64,000 bases of DNA, from positions 5,208,001 to 5,272,000 of the forward strand of contig NZ_JBHUNT010000001.1 of NCBI RefSeq assembly GCF_042685745.1, in the 5' to 3' direction. The notes under the pieces are model-generated. The model was not told the origin of the DNA. It was given only the letters and a program-made list of their open reading frames with translations, and searched no databases. Every line of letters begins with the position of its first letter. The first letter of the stretch is position 1. Both the position numbers and the translations under genes were made by a program. Positions 26,881-36,521 of the stretch are shown piece by piece. The stretch is from Prauserella_A oleivorans (lineage in GTDB: Bacteria > Actinomycetota > Actinomycetes > Mycobacteriales > Pseudonocardiaceae).

Positions 26881-26889
26881 CGTCGCGGC

Positions 26890-27987
26890 TCAGCGCAGGC
26901 CGGTGCCGCGGGCGAGCGCCGTGTCGATCAGGGTGGACAGCAGCGTCGGGTAGTCGACGCCGGTGACCGCCCACATCTTCGGGTAGGCCGAGGTGGCGGT
27001 GAACCCCGGCATGGTGTTCACCTCGTTGATCGTCAGCTCGCCGTTCTCGCCGACGAAGAAGTCCACGCGGGCAAGACCCTGGCAGTCCAGCGCCTCGAAG
27101 GCGCGCACGGCGCAGGTGCGCAGCCGGTCGATCACCGAGTCGTCGAGCTTGGCGGGGATATCGAGTTCGGCGTCCTCGCCGAGGTACTTGGTCTCGAAGT
27201 CGTACCAGGCGTCGGCGTCGTCGGCGAGCACACGGATCTCGGCGGGCAGCGACGCCTCGACGCGCCCGTCCGGGAACTCCAGCACACCGCATTCCACCTC
27301 GCGGCCGGAGACGGCGGCCTCGACGAGCACCTTGGGATCGGTCTGACGGGCGAGCGCGATGGCGTCGTCCAGCTGCGACCAGTCGGTGACGCGGCTGATC
27401 CCGATGGATGAGCCGGCCCGCGCTGGCTTGACGAACACCGGCAGGCCCAGCCGTTCCCGATCGGCTTCGTCCAGAGTCGACTGTCCACGCCGGATCGTCG
27501 CGTACGGGCCGACGGGCAGGTTCTCGGCCGCCAGCAGCTTCTTGGCGTACTCCTTGTCCATGGCGGCCGCGCTGGCGAACACGCCCGCGCCGACGTAGGG
27601 GATGTCGGCCATCTCGAGCAGCCCCTGGATGGTGCCGTCCTCGCCGAAGGCACCGTGCAGCACCGGGAAGACGACGTCGACCTCGCTGAGCACCTCGGCC
27701 TCGCGGCCCGGTTCGACGCTCACCACGCTCTTGCTCGTGGCGTCGCCCGGCAGCACGAGGGCCTTGCCCGTTTCCACCGAGGGCAGTTCGCGCCCCCGGA
27801 TCTCGAGGGCCTTGGGGTCGCTCGTGCCGAGCACCCACCCTCCGGCCTGCGTGATGCCGACGGGCACGACCTCGAACCGGTCGGGATCGAGATTGCCCAG
27901 CACGCTGCCCGCGGACACACAGGAGATGGTGTGCTCGGTGCTGCGGCCTCCGAAGATGACGGCCACTCGGGTCTTGCGGCTACTCAT
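26890..27987 (-). CDS. ddl: D-alanine--D-alanine ligase
   Basis: Makes the D-Ala-D-Ala dipeptide for peptidoglycan, the target of cycloserine and (as product) vancomycin. 365 residues, ATP-grasp. VAVIFGGRSTEHTISCVSAGS at the N-terminus (the common E-H-E-V is E-H-T-I here), VKPARAGSSIGISRV, and metal/substrate motif INEVNTMPGFT. ATG 27987 preceded by AGGGTGA. No vanHAX-like genes adjoin it, so it is the housekeeping enzyme. Confidence 0.95.
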   Translation of the reverse strand: MSSRKTRVAVIFGGRSTEHTISCVSAGSVLGNLDPDRFEVVPVGITQAGGWVLGTSDPKALEIRGRELPSVETGKALVLPGDATSKSVVSVEPGREAEVLSEVDVVFPVLHGAFGEDGTIQGLLEMADIPYVGAGVFASAAAMDKEYAKKLLAAENLPVGPYATIRRGQSTLDEADRERLGLPVFVKPARAGSSIGISRVTDWSQLDDAIALARQTDPKVLVEAAVSGREVECGVLEFPDGRVEASLPAEIRVLADDADAWYDFETKYLGEDAELDIPAKLDDSVIDRLRTCAVRAFEALDCQGLARVDFFVGENGELTINEVNTMPGFTATSAYPKMWAVTGVDYPTLLSTLIDTALARGTGLR

Positions 27988-27998
27988 GAGCGGTCACC

Positions 27999-29414
27999 CT
28001 ACCGGGGCCTCGGACGGACCAACTCGACCAGCGTGGCAAGGCAGTCCGCGAGTCCCTCGCGCGAACACCCCGCGTAGCCGACGGCGACGCCGTGTGCCGT
28101 GGGCGTGCGGGCGAAGTGGCGGGCGAGACCGTCGAGCAGGATCCCGCGCCGTTTGCCTGCCGCGAGTCGTTCCCGTTCATCCTCGTACGTGGGAAGCGGC
28201 ACCACGAGGTGCGCGCCGGCGTCGTCGCCGAGCACCGGCACTCCCGCCCGGCCGAACGCGGTGACGAGCATCGACCGGCGCTCCGACAGTTCCCGCCGCA
28301 GCCTGCGCAGGTGCCTGCCGAGGTCGCCGTGCCGGGCCAGTTCGACGAGCACGTGCTGGCCTGCCGGGGAGGGCCGGGTGCCGGTGAGCTCGCGATGTTC
28401 CAGCACCGCCGTCGTCACCGCGGGCGGCGCCACCATCCAGCCGGCGCCGAGTGTCGGCGTCAGGATCTTGCTCGTGGTGCCCAGGTGCACGACGACGTCG
28501 GGTGCCAGCGACGCCAGCAGCGGCAACGGTGCGACGTCGTAGCGGAGCTCACCGTCGTAGTCGTCCTCCACCACGAGGAAGTTGTGGGCCCGCGCCCGCT
28601 CGACGAGCTCCACGCGCCGGGACGCGCTCATCCGGCAGCCCATCGGGTACTGGTGCGCGGGCGAGCAATACACGGCCCGGACCCCACCCGGCACCAGGTC
28701 CGGGCGCAACCCCTCACCGTCGATCGGCACGGGAGCCACCCGCAGCCCGGCACGTTTGAACGCCTGCACGGCGCGCTGGTATCCGGGTTCCTCGACGGCC
28801 ACCAGGTCGCCCGGCCGCAGCACGGCGGCCGCCAGCTCGATCACGGCGGCGGTGGTGCCTCCGGTGGCGAGGACGGAATCCGGGCCCGCGTCGAGTCCCC
28901 GGTGCCGCAGGAGGTGCTCGGCCACGGCCGCGCGGTACTCGGCAAGCCCGGCGCGGGGCAGGTACGCCGCGGGCGGGGTGTCCGCCGAGGCCCGCCAGGC
29001 GCGCCGCCACGCCGCCTTGTCGAGCCCGTCGGCCCACGGCACTCCGGGCAGCAGGGCGAGCCGCGCCGACGGGGCCTCCTCGCGCTCCACGACGGAGCGG
29101 CGTTCGGGGCGCGGCGCGGGTGGTGACGTGGTGACGTAGGTGCCGGACCCGTGCTTGCCGAGGATCCAGCCCTCGGCGTGCAGCTGCTCGTAGGCTGCCG
29201 CGGTGACGGTGCGGCTCACGCCGAGCCGGTCGGCGAGCGCGCGGGTCGAGGGCAGCCGGTCGCCGCCGCGCAGATGCCCGGACGAGGCCGACTCGCGCAG
29301 GGCGTCGGCCAGCTGCACGGCGAGCGGGACGTTCGACTCACGATCCAGCGTCACCGGCAGAGCGGTGTCACCCCGAGGCAAAGTGGCCTCCCGTTTCTCC
29401 GCACTTGTGGTCAT
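27999..29414 (-). CDS. MocR/PdxR-type regulator (GntR + aminotransferase fold)
   Basis: 471 residues from ATG 29414 with GGTGA upstream. An N-terminal winged helix of the GntR type (about 15-85, LRGGDRLPSTRALADRLGVS) is joined to an aminotransferase class-I domain with the PLP Lys in GTTSKILTPTLGAGWM and an Asp-rich VVEDDYDGELRYD. MocR proteins sense PLP or amino-acid adducts. It is divergent, by only 35 bp, from a pyridoxamine-phosphate-oxidase-like gene, its probable target; PdxR-type control of vitamin B6 metabolism is plausible but unproven. Confidence 0.92.
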   Translation of the reverse strand: MTTSAEKREATLPRGDTALPVTLDRESNVPLAVQLADALRESASSGHLRGGDRLPSTRALADRLGVSRTVTAAAYEQLHAEGWILGKHGSGTYVTTSPPAPRPERRSVVEREEAPSARLALLPGVPWADGLDKAAWRRAWRASADTPPAAYLPRAGLAEYRAAVAEHLLRHRGLDAGPDSVLATGGTTAAVIELAAAVLRPGDLVAVEEPGYQRAVQAFKRAGLRVAPVPIDGEGLRPDLVPGGVRAVYCSPAHQYPMGCRMSASRRVELVERARAHNFLVVEDDYDGELRYDVAPLPLLASLAPDVVVHLGTTSKILTPTLGAGWMVAPPAVTTAVLEHRELTGTRPSPAGQHVLVELARHGDLGRHLRRLRRELSERRSMLVTAFGRAGVPVLGDDAGAHLVVPLPTYEDERERLAAGKRRGILLDGLARHFARTPTAHGVAVGYAGCSREGLADCLATLVELVRPRPR

Positions 29415-29449
29415 TTCACCATGCCACCCGCGCTGACATCGTTGTCCCC

Positions 29450-30115
29450 ATGCCGAGATCAGTACCCCTGTCGCCCACCCCACGCAGCACACTCACCCGG
29501 AAGAAGCATCGCGCCTCCACGGACCGCGCCGACCTCTACCGCGTACTGGACGAGGCCCTCGTCTGCCATCTCGGCCTCGTCCTGGCCGGCTCCCCCGTCT
29601 GCGTTCCGACCGGGTACGGACGGGACGGCGACACTCTCTATCTTCACGGTTCGACCGGTTCGGGCAACATCCGCGCGGCCGCGGAGGGCGCCGACGTCTG
29701 CGTCACCGTCACGATTCTCGACGGGATCGTCTACGCGCGCTCGCTCAACAACCACTCGATGAACTACCGCTGCGCGGTGGTGCACGGACGGCCCCGGCTG
29801 GTCACCGACGCGGCGGAAAAGCTGCGTGGCCTGCGGATCGTCACCGAACACCTGGCGCCAGGCTCCTGGGACCACGCCCGCGAACCGAACGCGAAGGAAC
29901 TCGCCTCCGTCGCCGTGCTCGCGCTCGACCTGACCGAGACCTCTGTGAAAATCCGGGCCGAGGGACCGGCCGAACAAGCCGAGGATGTGGACCGGCACGA
30001 CGTGTGGGCGGGCGTCCTGCCAATTCGGACCGTCGTGGGCCCACCGGAACCCGCGACCTACGTGCCGGACGGCGTCGTGGTGCCCACGCACATCGCGCGC
30101 CGGGCCCGCATCTGA
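29450..30115 (+). CDS. Pyridoxamine 5'-phosphate oxidase-family (FMN split-barrel) protein
   Basis: 221 residues of the flavin-binding split-barrel fold: LYRVLDEALVCHLGLVLAGS, YGRDGDTLYLHGSTGSG, and HSMNYRCAVVHGR. It resembles the actinobacterial 'PNPOx family' proteins, which bind FMN or F420, rather than classical PdxH. The 35-bp gap to the divergent MocR gene leaves no room for a long leader; no Shine-Dalgarno precedes ATG 29450, so a leaderless transcript is likely. Function inferred from its MocR partner only. Confidence 0.8.
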   Translation: MPRSVPLSPTPRSTLTRKKHRASTDRADLYRVLDEALVCHLGLVLAGSPVCVPTGYGRDGDTLYLHGSTGSGNIRAAAEGADVCVTVTILDGIVYARSLNNHSMNYRCAVVHGRPRLVTDAAEKLRGLRIVTEHLAPGSWDHAREPNAKELASVAVLALDLTETSVKIRAEGPAEQAEDVDRHDVWAGVLPIRTVVGPPEPATYVPDGVVVPTHIARRARI

Positions 30116-30122
30116 ACCGGCG

Positions 30123-30608
30123 TCAGCCCGGCACCGGTCCGGCGATCGGGTCGTTGCGAAACGGCCTGATGGTCCGGGCCGCCGCGCGGTACACGTGCAC
30201 GCTGATGGCCGGATCCGGCCCCTCGTTGCGCACGTCGTGCACGTAGCCGGGCCCGAACACCCGGGACTGCCCCTGCGCGGGCGTGTGCACCTCGGTCACC
30301 ACGCGACCGTCGGCGGCACGCCGCGTGACCGACTCCGTGAGCCGTCCGCTCACCACCGTGAACGCGCCGGTGGCGTCGCCGTGGTCGTGCAGACCGGTGT
30401 ACTGGCCCGGAAGCCAGCTCAGCAGCCACACCTCGTCTCCGTCGACGCGGTCCAGGAGGACGGCGAACCGTTCGTCGGGGTCGTAGCGCAGGAGGTTGCG
30501 CCACCGTTCCCGGTCGGCGGCGTACTCCAGGGCCACCCGGACGGGATGGCGCGTGGCCGCGGCGGCGGTGGCGAGAGGGGCGATGGTGTTCTCGGGAACA
30601 GCGAACAT
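30123..30608 (-). CDS. Cysteine dioxygenase
   Basis: 161 residues of the cupin-fold type I cysteine dioxygenase family, which oxidises cysteine to cysteine sulfinate using non-haem iron. The iron ligands are His in GLHDHGDATGAF and the later His in GPGYVHDVRNEG. Convergent with the flavin-barrel gene, 7 bp apart. The 237 bp up to gpsA (30609-30845) hold its promoter region; I see no further gene there. 3-mercaptopropionate dioxygenase is the alternative. Confidence 0.88.
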   Translation of the reverse strand: MFAVPENTIAPLATAAAATRHPVRVALEYAADRERWRNLLRYDPDERFAVLLDRVDGDEVWLLSWLPGQYTGLHDHGDATGAFTVVSGRLTESVTRRAADGRVVTEVHTPAQGQSRVFGPGYVHDVRNEGPDPAISVHVYRAAARTIRPFRNDPIAGPVPG

Positions 30609-30845
30609 GACGCGATGAGTCCTTGCGGGAGAAGAAGGAGGTCCTTGGGGCGGAAACGGTGAGACGGCGTCAGGCGGAATGCGGAGCGCTCACCGACAAC
30701 AGCAAGGACACAGCGCGCAGGCGGCATCGCGGTGGCCGGAGAGCGGCCACCGTACGGAAACGTCCTGCGTCAGCACGCCCGCAAGGAAACCAGTGGATCG
30801 CGCAAGCGTCAACCGGATTCCGGAGTGTGAACTCCGCCGGAAGCG

Positions 30846-31865
30846 TCAGGACCACTCGTGCTTCTGTTCCCGGCCCAGCAGTTCGGCACCGGCCGTCGCC
30901 GGGTCGGTCCCCTCGTGGCACACGCGGTACATCGCGTCGGTGATCGGCATGTCGACACCCGCGGTGCGTGCCAGCTCGCGGATCGACCGGCATGACGTGA
31001 CGCCCTCGGCCACCTGCCCGCCCACGGCGGCCTGCGCCTGCTCCACGGTCTCGCCGCGGCCGATCCGTTCGCCGAACGTCCGGTTGCGGGACAACGGCGA
31101 GGAGCACGTCGCCACAAGGTCCCCGACCCCGGCCAGGCCGGCGAACGTGAGCGGGTCCGCGCCGAGCTTGGCGCCCAGCCGGGCCGTCTCGGCCAAACCA
31201 CGTGTGATGAGCGTGGCCATGGTGTTCGCCCCGAACCCGAGTCCCGCGGCCATGCCGCAGCTGAGTGCGATCACGTTCTTGCACGCGCCGCCGAGCTCGC
31301 AGCCGACCACGTCGGTGTTGGTGTACGGGCGGAAGTAGGAGTTGAAACTCGCGCGCTGGACGGCCACCGCACGGTCGTGATCGGCGCACGCCAGAACCGC
31401 GGCCGCGGGCTGGCCCTGCGCGATCTCCCGGGCCAGGTTCGGCCCCGAGACCACGACGACCTCGCCCGCGGGCACGTCGGCGATCTCGCTGATGACCTCG
31501 CTCATCCGCTTGAGCGTGCCCAGCTCCACCCCCTTGGCGAGGCTGACGAGGATCGCGCCGGGCGGCAGGAGGTCGCGCCAGCTCTTGAGGTTGGTGCGCA
31601 GGCTCTGACTCGGCACGGCCAGCACGACCGCGTCGGCACCCGCGAGCGCCTCGGCAGCGTCTGACGTCGCCGTCAGGCGGTCCGGCAGCCGCACGCCCGG
31701 CAGGTAGCCGCAGTTGGTGTGCTCGTCGCGGATCTCGGCCGCGACCTCGGGCCTGCGGGCCCACATCGTGACGTCCCGGCCCGCGTCGGCGAGCACCTTG
31801 GCGAACGTCGTGCCCCACGAACCCGCGCCCAGCACCGTGACCGATTGCACAGTGACGTCGGACAT
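30846..31865 (-). CDS. gpsA: Glycerol-3-phosphate dehydrogenase (NAD(P)+)
   Basis: Reduces dihydroxyacetone phosphate to sn-glycerol 3-phosphate for phospholipids. 339 residues. Rossmann motif VLGAGSWGTTFAKVLAD, catalytic Lys regions SLAKGVELGT and GCELGGACKNVIALSCG, and substrate region GVGDLVATCSSPLSRN. It begins one base after plsC ends, so glycerol-3-phosphate synthesis and acylation genes are coupled. Confidence 0.96.
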   Translation of the reverse strand: MSDVTVQSVTVLGAGSWGTTFAKVLADAGRDVTMWARRPEVAAEIRDEHTNCGYLPGVRLPDRLTATSDAAEALAGADAVVLAVPSQSLRTNLKSWRDLLPPGAILVSLAKGVELGTLKRMSEVISEIADVPAGEVVVVSGPNLAREIAQGQPAAAVLACADHDRAVAVQRASFNSYFRPYTNTDVVGCELGGACKNVIALSCGMAAGLGFGANTMATLITRGLAETARLGAKLGADPLTFAGLAGVGDLVATCSSPLSRNRTFGERIGRGETVEQAQAAVGGQVAEGVTSCRSIRELARTAGVDMPITDAMYRVCHEGTDPATAGAELLGREQKHEWS

Positions 31866-31866
31866 C

Positions 31867-32565
31867 TCAGGCGTCGTCCCCCGGCGTGGCAGGCGGCCGC
31901 TCCCCGCGGATCTGCACGAGCTGCTCGAGCACCTCCGCCATGATCAGATCGGTGACCTCGCGCAGCACGGCGGGCGTCCGCTCCTTCTCGCGGTACGCGG
32001 TCAGATCCAGCGGCCTGCCCACCGAGTGCACGACGGTCTTGCGCGGGAACGGCCGGAACTTCTTGGTGTAGCCGTTGAAGATGTCCTGGGTGCCCCAGCG
32101 CGCCGCGGGGATCACCGGCACGTCGTTCTCCAGCGCGAGCCGCGCGACACCGGTGTAGGAACGCTTCGGCCAGCCCTGCGGGTCCTTGGTGATCGTGCCC
32201 TCGGGATAGATCAGGATGAGCTTGCCCTCGCGCAGAGCCTGGTGTGCGGCCTTGAGGCTGTCGCCGGCGGAGGCCGTTCCGCGCGACACCGGAATGCTGC
32301 CCGCGCCGGTCATGATCTTGCCGAACACCGGGATGCGCGTGAGGCTGTCCTTGGCCATGAACCGCGGCACCCGCTTGTTGCGGTGCACGAACACCGCGTC
32401 CACCGCGGGGTCCAGGTGCGAGACGTGGTTCATCACGAGCAGCGCGGGACCCTCCCGCGGAATCCACTCCGTGCCCCGGTAGACACTGCGGCCCATCCAT
32501 GTGAGCGGATAGAACAGTGCGGCGGCGGCCCCGACCCAGAATCCGCCCTTCTCGCGATTCGCCAA
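31867..32565 (-). CDS. plsC: 1-acylglycerol-3-phosphate O-acyltransferase (PlsC-like)
   Basis: About 232 residues. Acyltransferase motifs: NHVSHLDPAVDA (NHx4D), phosphate-binding FGKIMTGAGSIPVSRGT, and YPEGTITKD. It acylates lysophosphatidate at the membrane, fitting the downstream gpsA. The start is probably the TTG at 32565, which lies 3 nt after GGAAGGAGGA; an upstream in-frame GTG at 32580 would overlap that site. One N-terminal hydrophobic stretch (GAAAALFYPLTWMG) may sit in the membrane. Confidence 0.88.
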   Translation of the reverse strand: MANREKGGFWVGAAAALFYPLTWMGRSVYRGTEWIPREGPALLVMNHVSHLDPAVDAVFVHRNKRVPRFMAKDSLTRIPVFGKIMTGAGSIPVSRGTASAGDSLKAAHQALREGKLILIYPEGTITKDPQGWPKRSYTGVARLALENDVPVIPAARWGTQDIFNGYTKKFRPFPRKTVVHSVGRPLDLTAYREKERTPAVLREVTDLIMAEVLEQLVQIRGERPPATPGDDA

Positions 32566-32620
32566 GGCTCCTCCTTCCACATCGCCTGGGCCGATCCTCC
32601 CACAGCCGCCCGCGGACCCC

Positions 32621-33280
32621 GTGAGTCAAGATGGTCACGTGGCCGTTGACCTGATCGTGCCGATGAAGCCGCCGCACGCCGGCAAGTCCCGGCTGCGCGG
32701 CGTGCTCGGTGCTCCGGACCGCGCGGACTGCCACGCGGCCCTCGTGCTCGCCCTCGCCGAGGACACGGTCGCCGCCGCGCTCGCGACACCCGGCGTGCGG
32801 CGGGTCGTGGTGGTCAGCGGTGATCCCGCCGCGCTGGCGGTGGTGCGAGAGCTCGGCGCCGAACTGCTCGCCGAGGACGCGCCCGCGGGCCTGAACGCGG
32901 CGCTGCGCGCCGGGGAGCGATTGGTCCGTGCCGACGACCCGGACGCCGTGGTGGGCGCTCTGCAGGCCGACCTGCCCGCGCTGCGCCCGGCGGAACTGGC
33001 CGCCGCGACGGCGGAGGCCGGGCGGCGGAGGGCGTTCGCCGCCGACCGGCACGGCACCGGCACGACGCTGCTGCTCTCCGCGCCGGGCGAACCACTCGAC
33101 CCCCGGTTCGGCCCCGACTCCGCGCGCGACCACGCCCGCTCGGGCGCCGTGGCGCTCGGGCTCACCGCACCGTCACTGCGGGCCGACGTCGACACGCCCG
33201 CGGACCTCGACCACGCCCGGCTGCTCGGCCTGGGCCCCCGCACGACCGCGATCCTTGCCACCACATGTGCTCTCCGCTGA
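32621..33280 (+). CDS. fbiD: Phosphoenolpyruvate guanylyltransferase (F420 synthesis)
   Basis: FbiD (formerly CofC) couples GTP to phosphoenolpyruvate (or phosphoglycolate/lactate in other taxa) to form the activated precursor of coenzyme F420. 219 residues. Nucleotidyltransferase features: VPMKPPHAGKSRLRG, VVSGDP, ALQADLPALRP, DRHGTGTTLLL and DVDTPADLDHARLLG. GTG 32621 or GTG 32639 may be the start. It implies that the organism makes F420. Position before ppk matches Rv2983. Confidence 0.92.
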   Translation: MSQDGHVAVDLIVPMKPPHAGKSRLRGVLGAPDRADCHAALVLALAEDTVAAALATPGVRRVVVVSGDPAALAVVRELGAELLAEDAPAGLNAALRAGERLVRADDPDAVVGALQADLPALRPAELAAATAEAGRRRAFAADRHGTGTTLLLSAPGEPLDPRFGPDSARDHARSGAVALGLTAPSLRADVDTPADLDHARLLGLGPRTTAILATTCALR

Positions 33281-33345
33281 CCCCGCTGCTATGGGTGTGG
33301 CGCCTGCTATCCCCGCGAAACGCCCAGGTGAGGAACAATGCAGTT

Positions 33346-35568
33346 GTGAGCAACGACGAGAGCATCCCGACCACCGAGGGCTCTCCGGAGCCCAGGCGCG
33401 TCACCACGAACCCGCCGCCGGGAGCCACGGCCACCGACGGCAGGGCGAGCATGCCTCAGGCCGTGCCGTCCGCGCCGCCGGCGGCCACGGGCGTGCCACG
33501 GGCCGTGCCCGACAACCTGCCCGACGACCGGTACTTCAACCGCGAGCTCTCCTGGCAGGACTTCAACGCCCGCGTGCTCGCGCTGGCCGAGGACGAGTCG
33601 CAGCCGCTGCTGGAGCGGGCCAAGTTCCTGGCGATCTTCGCGTCCAATTTGGATGAGTTCTACATGGTCCGGGTGGCCGGGCTGAAGCGCCGGGACGAGA
33701 CCGGGCTGTCCGTGCGCAGCGCCGACGGGCTCACCCCCCGCGAGCAGCTGTCCTACATCGCCAAGCGCAACCAGGACCTCGTCGAGCGGCACACCGCGGC
33801 CTTCGAGGAGCACGTCCGGCCCGCGCTGGCGGCCGAGGGCATCCGCATCGTGCGCTGGTCCGATTTGGATGCCGACGACCGCGCCCGGCTGTCGCGCTAC
33901 TTCACCGAACAGATCTTCCCGGTGCTCACCCCGCTCGCCGTCGACCCCGCTCACCCCTTCCCCTACATCTCGGGGCTCTCGCTCAACCTGGCCGTCACCG
34001 TGCGGGACCCGGAGGAGGGCACGGAACGCTTCGCCCGCGTGAAGGTGCCCAACAACGTACCCCGGCTCGTCCGCATCGAACGCCAGCGCGACAGTCGCAC
34101 GGCCACGTTCCTGCCGCTGGAGGAGCTCATCGCCGCGCACCTCGGCGAGTTGTTCAGCGGTATGGAGGTGACCGAGCACCACGTGTTCCGGGTCACGCGC
34201 AACGCCGACTTCGAGGTCGAGGAGGACCGCGACGAGGACCTGTTGCAGGCACTCGAACGCGAGCTGGCGCAGCGTCGCTTCGGCCCGCCCGTGCGGCTGG
34301 AGGTGGCGCAGGACATGAGCGAGCACATGCTCGAGCTGCTGCTGCGGGAACTCGAGGTGGACCCCCGCGACGTGGTGGAGGTCCCGGGACTGCTGGACCT
34401 GTCGTGCCTGACCCAGTTGCTCTCGGTGGACCGCAAGGAGCTCAAGGACCGTCCGTTCGTACCCGCCACCCACCCGGCGTTCGGCGAACGCGAGACGCCC
34501 AAGAGCGTGTTCGCGACCCTGCGGGAGGGCGACGTTCTCGTCCATCACCCGTACGACTCGTTCTCCACGAGCGTGCAGCGCTTCATCGAGCAGGCGGCGG
34601 CCGACGACAAGGTGCTCGCCATCAAACAGACGCTGTACCGGACCTCCGGCGACTCGCCGATCGTCGACGCGCTCATCGACGCCGCGGAGGCCGGCAAGCA
34701 GGTCGTGGCTCTCGTGGAGATCAAGGCCCGGTTCGACGAGCAGGCCAACATCACCTGGGCGCGCACGCTCGAACGCGCGGGCGTCCACGTGGTCTACGGG
34801 CTCGTCGGGTTGAAGACGCACTGCAAGGTGGCGCTCGTGGTGCGCCAGGAAGGGTCCACGATCCGCCGCTACTGCCACCTGGGCACGGGCAACTACAACC
34901 CGAAGACCGCGCGGCTGTACGAGGACCTGGGGCTGCTGACGGCCGATCCGGCGATCGGCGCCGACCTCACCGATCTGTTCAACGTCCTCACCGGATACTC
35001 CCGCCAGGCGACGTACCGCAACATCCTCACCTCGCCCAGCGGCATCCGGCGCGGGATCCTCGACCACATCACCCGCGAGATCGAGCTCGCGCGCGCGGGC
35101 CACCAGGCGGGCATCCGACTCAAATGCAACTCCCTCGTGGACGAGCAGGTCATCGATGGGTTGTACCGGGCATCACAGGCGGGCGTGCCGGTAGAGGTCG
35201 TGGTGCGCGGCATCTGCGCGTTGAAACCGGGTGTGCCGGGCCTGAGCGAGAACATCACGGTGCGCTCGATTCTGGGCCGCTTCCTGGAGCACTCACGGAT
35301 CTTCCACTTCCGGGCGGCCGACGCCTACTGGATCGGCAGCGCGGACATGATGCACCGCAACCTGGACCGCCGCATCGAAGCCCTGGTTCAGGTGAAGGAC
35401 CCCAAGTTGACCGCACAACTCGACGATGTGCTGAGTTCGGCACTGGATCCGCTGACCCGGTGCTGGGTGCTGAGTGCCACGGGCGAGTGGGTGCCCTCCC
35501 CCGCCGACTCCTCCCAGGTCCGCGACCACCAGGTCGAGCTGCTGCGCAGGCACGGAGCGACCGGGTGA
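33346..35568 (+). CDS. ppk: Polyphosphate kinase 1
   Basis: Polymerises the gamma-phosphate of ATP into polyphosphate. 740 residues from GTG 33346. An N-terminal disordered Pro/Ala-rich stretch (about 50 residues) precedes the conserved YFNRELSWQDFNARVLALA. The two PLD-like catalytic domains carry HHPYDSFSTSVQRFI, AIKQTLYRTSGDSPIV and the autophosphorylated His in RRYCHLGTGNYNP (near 508). The next gene begins within its stop codon (GTGA overlap), so ppk and the Nudix fusion are translationally coupled. Confidence 0.96.
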   Translation: MSNDESIPTTEGSPEPRRVTTNPPPGATATDGRASMPQAVPSAPPAATGVPRAVPDNLPDDRYFNRELSWQDFNARVLALAEDESQPLLERAKFLAIFASNLDEFYMVRVAGLKRRDETGLSVRSADGLTPREQLSYIAKRNQDLVERHTAAFEEHVRPALAAEGIRIVRWSDLDADDRARLSRYFTEQIFPVLTPLAVDPAHPFPYISGLSLNLAVTVRDPEEGTERFARVKVPNNVPRLVRIERQRDSRTATFLPLEELIAAHLGELFSGMEVTEHHVFRVTRNADFEVEEDRDEDLLQALERELAQRRFGPPVRLEVAQDMSEHMLELLLRELEVDPRDVVEVPGLLDLSCLTQLLSVDRKELKDRPFVPATHPAFGERETPKSVFATLREGDVLVHHPYDSFSTSVQRFIEQAAADDKVLAIKQTLYRTSGDSPIVDALIDAAEAGKQVVALVEIKARFDEQANITWARTLERAGVHVVYGLVGLKTHCKVALVVRQEGSTIRRYCHLGTGNYNPKTARLYEDLGLLTADPAIGADLTDLFNVLTGYSRQATYRNILTSPSGIRRGILDHITREIELARAGHQAGIRLKCNSLVDEQVIDGLYRASQAGVPVEVVVRGICALKPGVPGLSENITVRSILGRFLEHSRIFHFRAADAYWIGSADMMHRNLDRRIEALVQVKDPKLTAQLDDVLSSALDPLTRCWVLSATGEWVPSPADSSQVRDHQVELLRRHGATG

Positions 35569-36515
35569 ACGCTGCGCGAACCGACCATGCCGTCACCCTC
35601 GCGGCCGGGGCCGTGTTGTGGCGCCCCGCCGGGTCCGGAGAGCTCGAGATCGCCGTCGTGCACCGACCCCGCTACGACGACTGGTCCCTGCCGAAGGGAA
35701 AGCTCGATCCCGGCGAGACCCCGCCCGTCGCGGCGGTACGCGAACTCGAGGAGGAAACCGGCTTCGACGCTGTTCTCGGCCGTTTCCTGAAAAGGGTCGA
35801 ATATCCGCTCGGCACCGGCCGGAAAACGGTCGACTACTTCTCCGCGAGGGCCGGCGAGGGCCGTTTCCGGCCCAATGAGGAAGTCGACGAGCTTCGCTGG
35901 TGCTCCCCCGCCGAGGCGGCCGGGATCGTGTCGTACGACACCGACCGGGACGTGCTGCGGGCCTTCACCGAGCTGCCCGCAGACCTGACCTCGGTGCTGC
36001 TGGTTCGACACGGCAAGGCGGGCAAGCGGGAGGAATGGGCCGGCGACGACGATCTGCGGCCGCTCTCGGACGCGGGCGCCCGCCAGGCCCAGGCGCTGCG
36101 CAGACTGCTGTGGACCTTCCGGCCGACCCGTGTGCTCTCCGCGCCCCTGCTGCGCTGTGTGCAGACAGTTCAGGGGCTCGCCGACGACCTCGGGCTCGAG
36201 GTGGTGCAGGAGCCGATGCTGTCGGAGAAGTCCTACCGGTCCGACCCGGAGGGTGGGCGGAAGCGGTTCCTGGAGATCGCCGCCGAGGGCGGCACACCCG
36301 TGGTGTGCAGCCAGGGCGGCGTCATTCCAGGCATTCTGAGCGACCTGGCCGAGCGCGAGCGGCTCACGCTGGCATCCACCACATCGGGCGGCGTGGCGGC
36401 CAAGAAGGGGTCGGTCTGGCAGCTGTCGTTCGCCACCGGTGAGGGCACCCCACGGCTCGTGGCGGCGAACTACCTGCCGAGCGCGTTGCCCACCCCGGTT
36501 CCCACCACGAGCTGA
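35565..36515 (+). CDS. Nudix-histidine phosphatase fusion (MutT1-like)
   Basis: 316 residues. The N-terminal Nudix domain has the box running from GKLDPGETPP to RELEEETGF (about 45-67); the C-terminal part is a histidine phosphatase starting LLVRHGKAGKR (near 147), with VVCSQGGVIPG at the second active-site region. The two-domain order is that of mycobacterial MutT1, which hydrolyses 8-oxo-dGTP/8-oxo-GTP and diadenosine polyphosphates. Overlaps ppk by four bases. Confidence 0.92.
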   Translation: MNAARTDHAVTLAAGAVLWRPAGSGELEIAVVHRPRYDDWSLPKGKLDPGETPPVAAVRELEEETGFDAVLGRFLKRVEYPLGTGRKTVDYFSARAGEGRFRPNEEVDELRWCSPAEAAGIVSYDTDRDVLRAFTELPADLTSVLLVRHGKAGKREEWAGDDDLRPLSDAGARQAQALRRLLWTFRPTRVLSAPLLRCVQTVQGLADDLGLEVVQEPMLSEKSYRSDPEGGRKRFLEIAAEGGTPVVCSQGGVIPGILSDLAERERLTLASTTSGGVAAKKGSVWQLSFATGEGTPRLVAANYLPSALPTPVPTTS

Positions 36516-36521
36516 GAACGC

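Noticed and set aside
30609..30845. Leader peptide or attenuator upstream of cysteine dioxygenase
   Set aside because: A short frame exists but has only isolated Cys codons, no run, and no U-tailed hairpin follows.
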